This document shows positions 61,157-64,000 of a stretch of 64,000 nucleotides of DNA, one piece after another. A program made the position numbers and the translations under genes. The stretch is from assembly GCF_001570585.1 (NCBI RefSeq), contig NZ_BBXF01000001.1, positions 1,171,691 through 1,235,690 of the forward strand, written 5' to 3'. Position 1 is the first letter of the stretch, and every line of letters starts with the position of its first letter. The DNA comes from Herbidospora daliensis (lineage in GTDB: Bacteria > Actinomycetota > Actinomycetes > Streptosporangiales > Streptosporangiaceae). Under the pieces are notes generated by a model. The model saw nothing but the letters and a program-made list of their open reading frames with translations. It was not told the origin of the DNA and searched no databases.

Positions 61157-61599
61157 TGCACCCGCGCGCCTTCCCTGCCGCCCGAGGACTGGTCCTGGCC
61201 CGGCAGGTAGACGTCGTCCACCGCGACGTTCACCTCGGTCACCTCGAGCCCGCACATCTGCCCGACGGCCGTGATCACGTGGTCCCGGACCGCGTCGGCG
61301 AGGTCCGGAATGGCCACGCCGTAGTCGACGACCAGATCGATGTCGACGGCCGCCTGGCGCTCCCCGACCTCAACGGCGATGCCGCGGGTGACGCCCTCCT
61401 CGGCGCCGAGCCTGCCCTTGAACGCGCCGAACGCGCGGGCCGGGCCGGTGCCGAAGTCGTGGACCCCGGAGATCTCCCGGGCGGCCACGCCGGCGATCTT
61501 CGCGACGACGTCCCCCGCGATGGTGGTGTGGCCGTGGTCGTGGACGCGCTCTCGCGGTACGGGCATGGTTTGGGCCGATGGCGTAGTGGTTTCCGTCAT
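61153..61599 (-). CDS. Asp23/Gls24 family protein, first copy
   Basis: 148 residues, first gene of the six-gene operon. The family core is clear: TTIAGDVVAKIAGVAAREISGV, VDIDLVVDYGVAIPDLADAVRDHV and VTEVNVAVDDVYLP. Asp23 proteins form membrane-associated filaments or complexes in envelope stress. No strong upstream dyad was found; GGGTA on the minus strand near 61660 is a weak stress-sigma-like -10. Confidence 0.88.
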   Translation of the reverse strand: MTETTTPSAQTMPVPRERVHDHGHTTIAGDVVAKIAGVAAREISGVHDFGTGPARAFGAFKGRLGAEEGVTRGIAVEVGERQAAVDIDLVVDYGVAIPDLADAVRDHVITAVGQMCGLEVTEVNVAVDDVYLPGQDQSSGGREGARVQ

Positions 61600-62048
61600 A
61601 CGAATCCCCCGCTTTGACCTTTTTGACAGCCTTATTGGTGTTTGGCTGCCTTCTTCCCTTAGTACCCCTCCTGATGAATGAAGGGATGAAGGTCAGGGTC
61701 AGGTTGCGTCACGGACCTGCCTCAACTTGCCAAAGCGCTTTTCCGGGGTGTCCGCGCCGGGAAGGCGCATCTCTCGCGCTTCACGTGTCCCGTGAGGGGA
61801 ACCGCGCGAACATGTCTTCCTCAGTTCGGCGAGGGAACGACCGCGACCCCGCCTGCGGGCAGTCGCCACAAGAGTTCCCCTTCGGGGACCCGACTTCGAC
61901 GATGACGGTTACTGCCGCTGATCGTCGAGCCCTTTGGGGGACTCACGATCCGCTGATCGGCAAGCATGCCAGGCCTGGCGCTGTCCGCGCCGCCGCTTCC
62001 AAGCACCGGCCCGCGGCCGAGCCAAGGCAGTCCACGCAATCCGATCCC
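61600..62048. other. Gene-free region before the Asp23 operon
   Basis: About 450 bases with no convincing gene; candidate ORFs have poor codon structure. It should contain the promoter for the Asp23 operon (minus strand). Beyond it a 31-bp tandem array starts. Confidence 0.5.
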
Positions 62049-62418
62049 GGGACAGTTCGGCGATTCCGAGTTCAACCCCGAGACAGTTCGGTGTTTCGAG
62101 TCCAATCCCGAGACAGTTCGGTGCTCCCGTGTCCGACTCCGGGACCGTTCAGTGCTCCCGTGTCCGACCCCGAGACCGTTCAATGCTCCCGTGTCCGACC
62201 CCGAGACCGTTCAATGCTCCCGAGTCCGACCCCGAGACCGTTCAATGCTCCCGAGTCCGACCCCGAGACCGTTCAATGCTCCCGAGTCCGACCCCGAGAC
62301 CGTTCAATGCTCCCGAGACCGTTCAATGCTCCCGAGTCCGACCCCGAGACCGTTCAATGCTCCCGAGACCGTTCAATGCTCCCGAGTCCGACCCCGAGAC
62401 CGTTCGGTGCTCCCGAGT
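62049..62418. repeat. 31-bp tandem repeat (13 copies, two lacking 12 bases)
   Basis: Copies begin with GACCGTTCAATGCTCCC in the middle of the array and GACAGTTCGG at its left end. The intervals are 31, 30, then seven of 31, 19, 31, 19 and 31 counting along the array. The two 19-base intervals lack the same 12 bases (GAGTCCGACCCC). 31 is not a multiple of three, and the array crosses no coding frame I can support. Confidence 0.93.
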
Positions 62419-62557
62419 GGGCGGTCGATGGGCCGGCGGTGAGGGCGGCTCGGCCGCCTGATGCTCGCCGCCGACCCGCCCCAGTCGTCACGGAGACGAC
62501 AGGCGATGACACGCCACCCGAGGCGGTCGCTTTACCCCGTCCCGCTACGAGGAACCC

Positions 62558-62593
62558 AGGCGATTCGGCCTCTCCGTAGAGGCCGAATCGCCT
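62558..62593 (-). terminator. Strong terminator of the secreted protein gene
   Basis: 15-bp perfect stem (AGGCGATTCGGCCTC / GAGGCCGAATCGCCT) with a six-base loop, 14 bases past the stop of the minus-strand gene. Confidence 0.92.
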
Positions 62594-62606
62594 CGGCCAG
62601 ACGGCC

Positions 62607-63263
62607 CTACAACCCGTATTTACTCCAAAGAAGCAGTGAGGCGCCGTGAAGTCTCACGTACTGCCACTCGCTTGACGTCAGACCGGCTTTGACGTCTTTC
62701 AGGATCGGTGTGACATTGGCTTTGGTGAGATATCCGGCCACCATCACGTGAACCTGCTTGGCGCATTCCGATTGCGATTTCCCGCTTTTCTTCATCGCGA
62801 GAATCTGCTGACTGATCTTCTTGTAATACGGTTCGAAGTGGCGGGCCAGGACCGCGTTCACCTTCGTCAGCGGAACCCCGGAACCTGAACCGCTCGACAG
62901 CTTCGCCAGGATCAACAGTTGACTTGCGGTGAGACCACCTGAGGTGATGAGCGTGGCGGAGGAGTCCTTGAATGATTTGTTGGCGTAGACGTCTGCCGCC
63001 AGCCTGTCCAGGATTCCGGACAGCTGCTGGTCGGTGAAGAATGTCGTCAGCAGCGACTTGGTCTTATCGATGGCCGTCTGCTTGGGCGTGGCAAGGGTTT
63101 GCGATGCCTGCAGCAGGCCCGCTTCGGCCGAAATCGACGCGTGAATGGCACCCGCCGACGACGATGAAGCCGCGCTTACCGGGGAGACATTCGCAATGCA
63201 GGCCGACACCGCGAGGGCGGCGACCAAAATGGAGGTTCGTGGCACCGGCGTCAGGTTACTCAT
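62607..63263 (-). CDS. Secreted helical protein of unknown family
   Basis: 218 residues from ATG 63263; GTG 63245 is an alternative start. The N-terminal signal peptide (SILVAALAVSACIANVSPVSA) includes a Cys but no clear lipobox. The mature protein is Ala/Ser/Lys-rich and mostly helical: LLTTFFTDQQLSGILDRLAADVY, GLTASQLLILAKLSSGSGSG, YLTKANVTPILKDVKAGL. One Cys remains. I do not recognise it. Low proline and high Lys/Thr/Gln make it differ from its neighbours. Confidence 0.72.
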   Translation of the reverse strand: MSNLTPVPRTSILVAALAVSACIANVSPVSAASSSSAGAIHASISAEAGLLQASQTLATPKQTAIDKTKSLLTTFFTDQQLSGILDRLAADVYANKSFKDSSATLITSGGLTASQLLILAKLSSGSGSGVPLTKVNAVLARHFEPYYKKISQQILAMKKSGKSQSECAKQVHVMVAGYLTKANVTPILKDVKAGLTSSEWQYVRLHGASLLLWSKYGL

Positions 63264-64000
63264 TTCCCCGGTACTCGTCCAAGCGGACGTCACGCCGCAG
63301 GGCTTCGACGTCGGCCGACCTGGTGGATCGGGCGTGCATCCGCAGTGCTCCCGGTGACAGCGGCGGCGCGAACCCGGTGCGACCAGACGCACATGGCACC
63401 TTCCACTCACGTCATCCCCACCGCTGCCGCTCGCTTCTCAGGAAGGTTCTTCGCCCTCCTCTGGCCCGTGGACCTTAGGAAATGGAACCGCGTGGGCCAC
63501 GGCTACCCGCCGGACCGATAAGGTCCCCACGATCATCCGAAGCATTCGACAAGCTGGCTAACCCCATCAAGTCGGCTTCCGGGGGGCGTTCGCCACCCGG
63601 GATTCCCCTGGTCCGACCGATCGTCGTCGACCACCTTGCGAGTGCCACCGCTCCGGTGCCAGCGGGCCCCTCCGGAGAACGGTGCCGTCCACACCTCGCC
63701 GTTCGTGTATCCGGCCTCGTTGATCCACCAGCACGATCGGAGGGTCGCAGAGCACCAGGTAGTCGACGAGGTCAGGACGAGGCACGATCCCGAGACGAGA
63801 CGTGGCACGATCGCGAGACGATGGGATCAGGGCTCGCTATGCCGCAGGTGCCGCCGTGCTCGGCGGGTGCCGGATCGATTGGCCATGCCACCGCCCTGCT
63901 CTCACCGACATCGGCTATATCCATTTCCGCCGAGAATTGGGCGAAAATTCTCCCGGAGGAATCGGACCATAGCTGATCAATCGCAAGCCTCCTAGGCGGT
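63264..64000. other. Region with no supported gene
   Basis: The last 737 bases have several short ORFs in different frames (for example 63533-63808 on the minus strand) with mixed codon use and frame changes. They may be remains of a decayed gene (VDYLVLCDPPIVLVD and WWINEAGYTNGEVW in two frames), but I cannot name one. A gene may start beyond the window. Confidence 0.5.

Noticed and set aside
62049-62418. CRISPR array
   Set aside because: The repeats are contiguous at 31 bases with no unique spacers, and no cas gene is nearby.
63482-63995. Small ORFs near the right end
   Set aside because: They overlap in several frames, have mixed codon use and no recognisable motif; a decayed gene is possible but not supported.

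Overview
The window is very GC-rich, densely packed actinobacterial chromosome. Overlapping ATGA/GTGA start-stop junctions, frequent GTG starts, probable leaderless promoters, an Asp23/AmaP operon, a homodimeric AceE, a DUF3052 protein and a lasso peptide locus together suggest a filamentous actinomycete, probably of the Streptosporangiales. That placement is inferred from gene content; no rRNA gene is present.

Left part (1-19.2 kb): the end of a secondary-metabolite operon (YjiC-type glycosyltransferase, then a single C-A-T NRPS module). Next come a GH3 glycosidase, a 15-residue ORF, a GNAT protein and a secreted F5/8 type C plus DUF1996 protein. The GH3 and DUF1996 genes each carry the same perfect 16-bp LacI-type palindrome. 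A LAL regulator and a secreted protein of unknown family follow. On the minus strand is a compact lasso peptide locus: a 47-residue precursor (15143-15286), an asparagine-synthetase-like cyclase with an unusual insertion, and a fused PqqD/transglutaminase-like protease. It lies just downstream of a ROK regulator. A large plus-strand protein joins a cytoplasmic domain, one membrane helix and a periplasmic-binding domain.

Centre (19.2-45 kb): a complete hexitol-type PTS operon (DeoR regulator, PfkB kinase, IIC, IIB, IIA, zinc MDR dehydrogenase, HPr) ends in a terminator. It is followed by a toxin-antitoxin pair whose toxin reading frame is broken twice. Then come housekeeping and accessory genes: a MarR/ABC exporter pair, ThuA and Gfo/Idh/MocA genes, a three-gene two-component set with one degenerate kinase, an HSL-type hydrolase and a WYL regulator. 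A six-gene minus-strand operon encodes a lipoprotein, a MacA/MacB-like export system and its OmpR-type two-component system; one DNA motif recurs before both halves. Two secretion- or hydrolysis-related genes stand head to head: a trypsin-like membrane protease and a papain-like/alpha-beta hydrolase fusion.

Right part (45-64 kb): aceE, YjbQ, DUF3052, peroxiredoxin, zinc-ribbon and ROK kinase genes. After these is a catabolic cluster with a divergent amidohydrolase, an IclR regulator, and a tightly overlapping operon of CoA transferase, citryl-CoA-lyase-like protein, LigB- and LigA-type dioxygenase subunits and an MDR reductase. A 16-bp palindrome sits at both promoters flanking the IclR gene. 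A tRNA-Val gene follows; its 3' half is duplicated 1.6 kb downstream, bracketing a small island with an IS3 transposase remnant and a two-gene lysozyme-fold/membrane-protein module. Last come a six-gene Asp23 family operon, a 31-bp minisatellite, and a secreted protein gene with a strong terminator. The last 0.7 kb contains nothing I can support.
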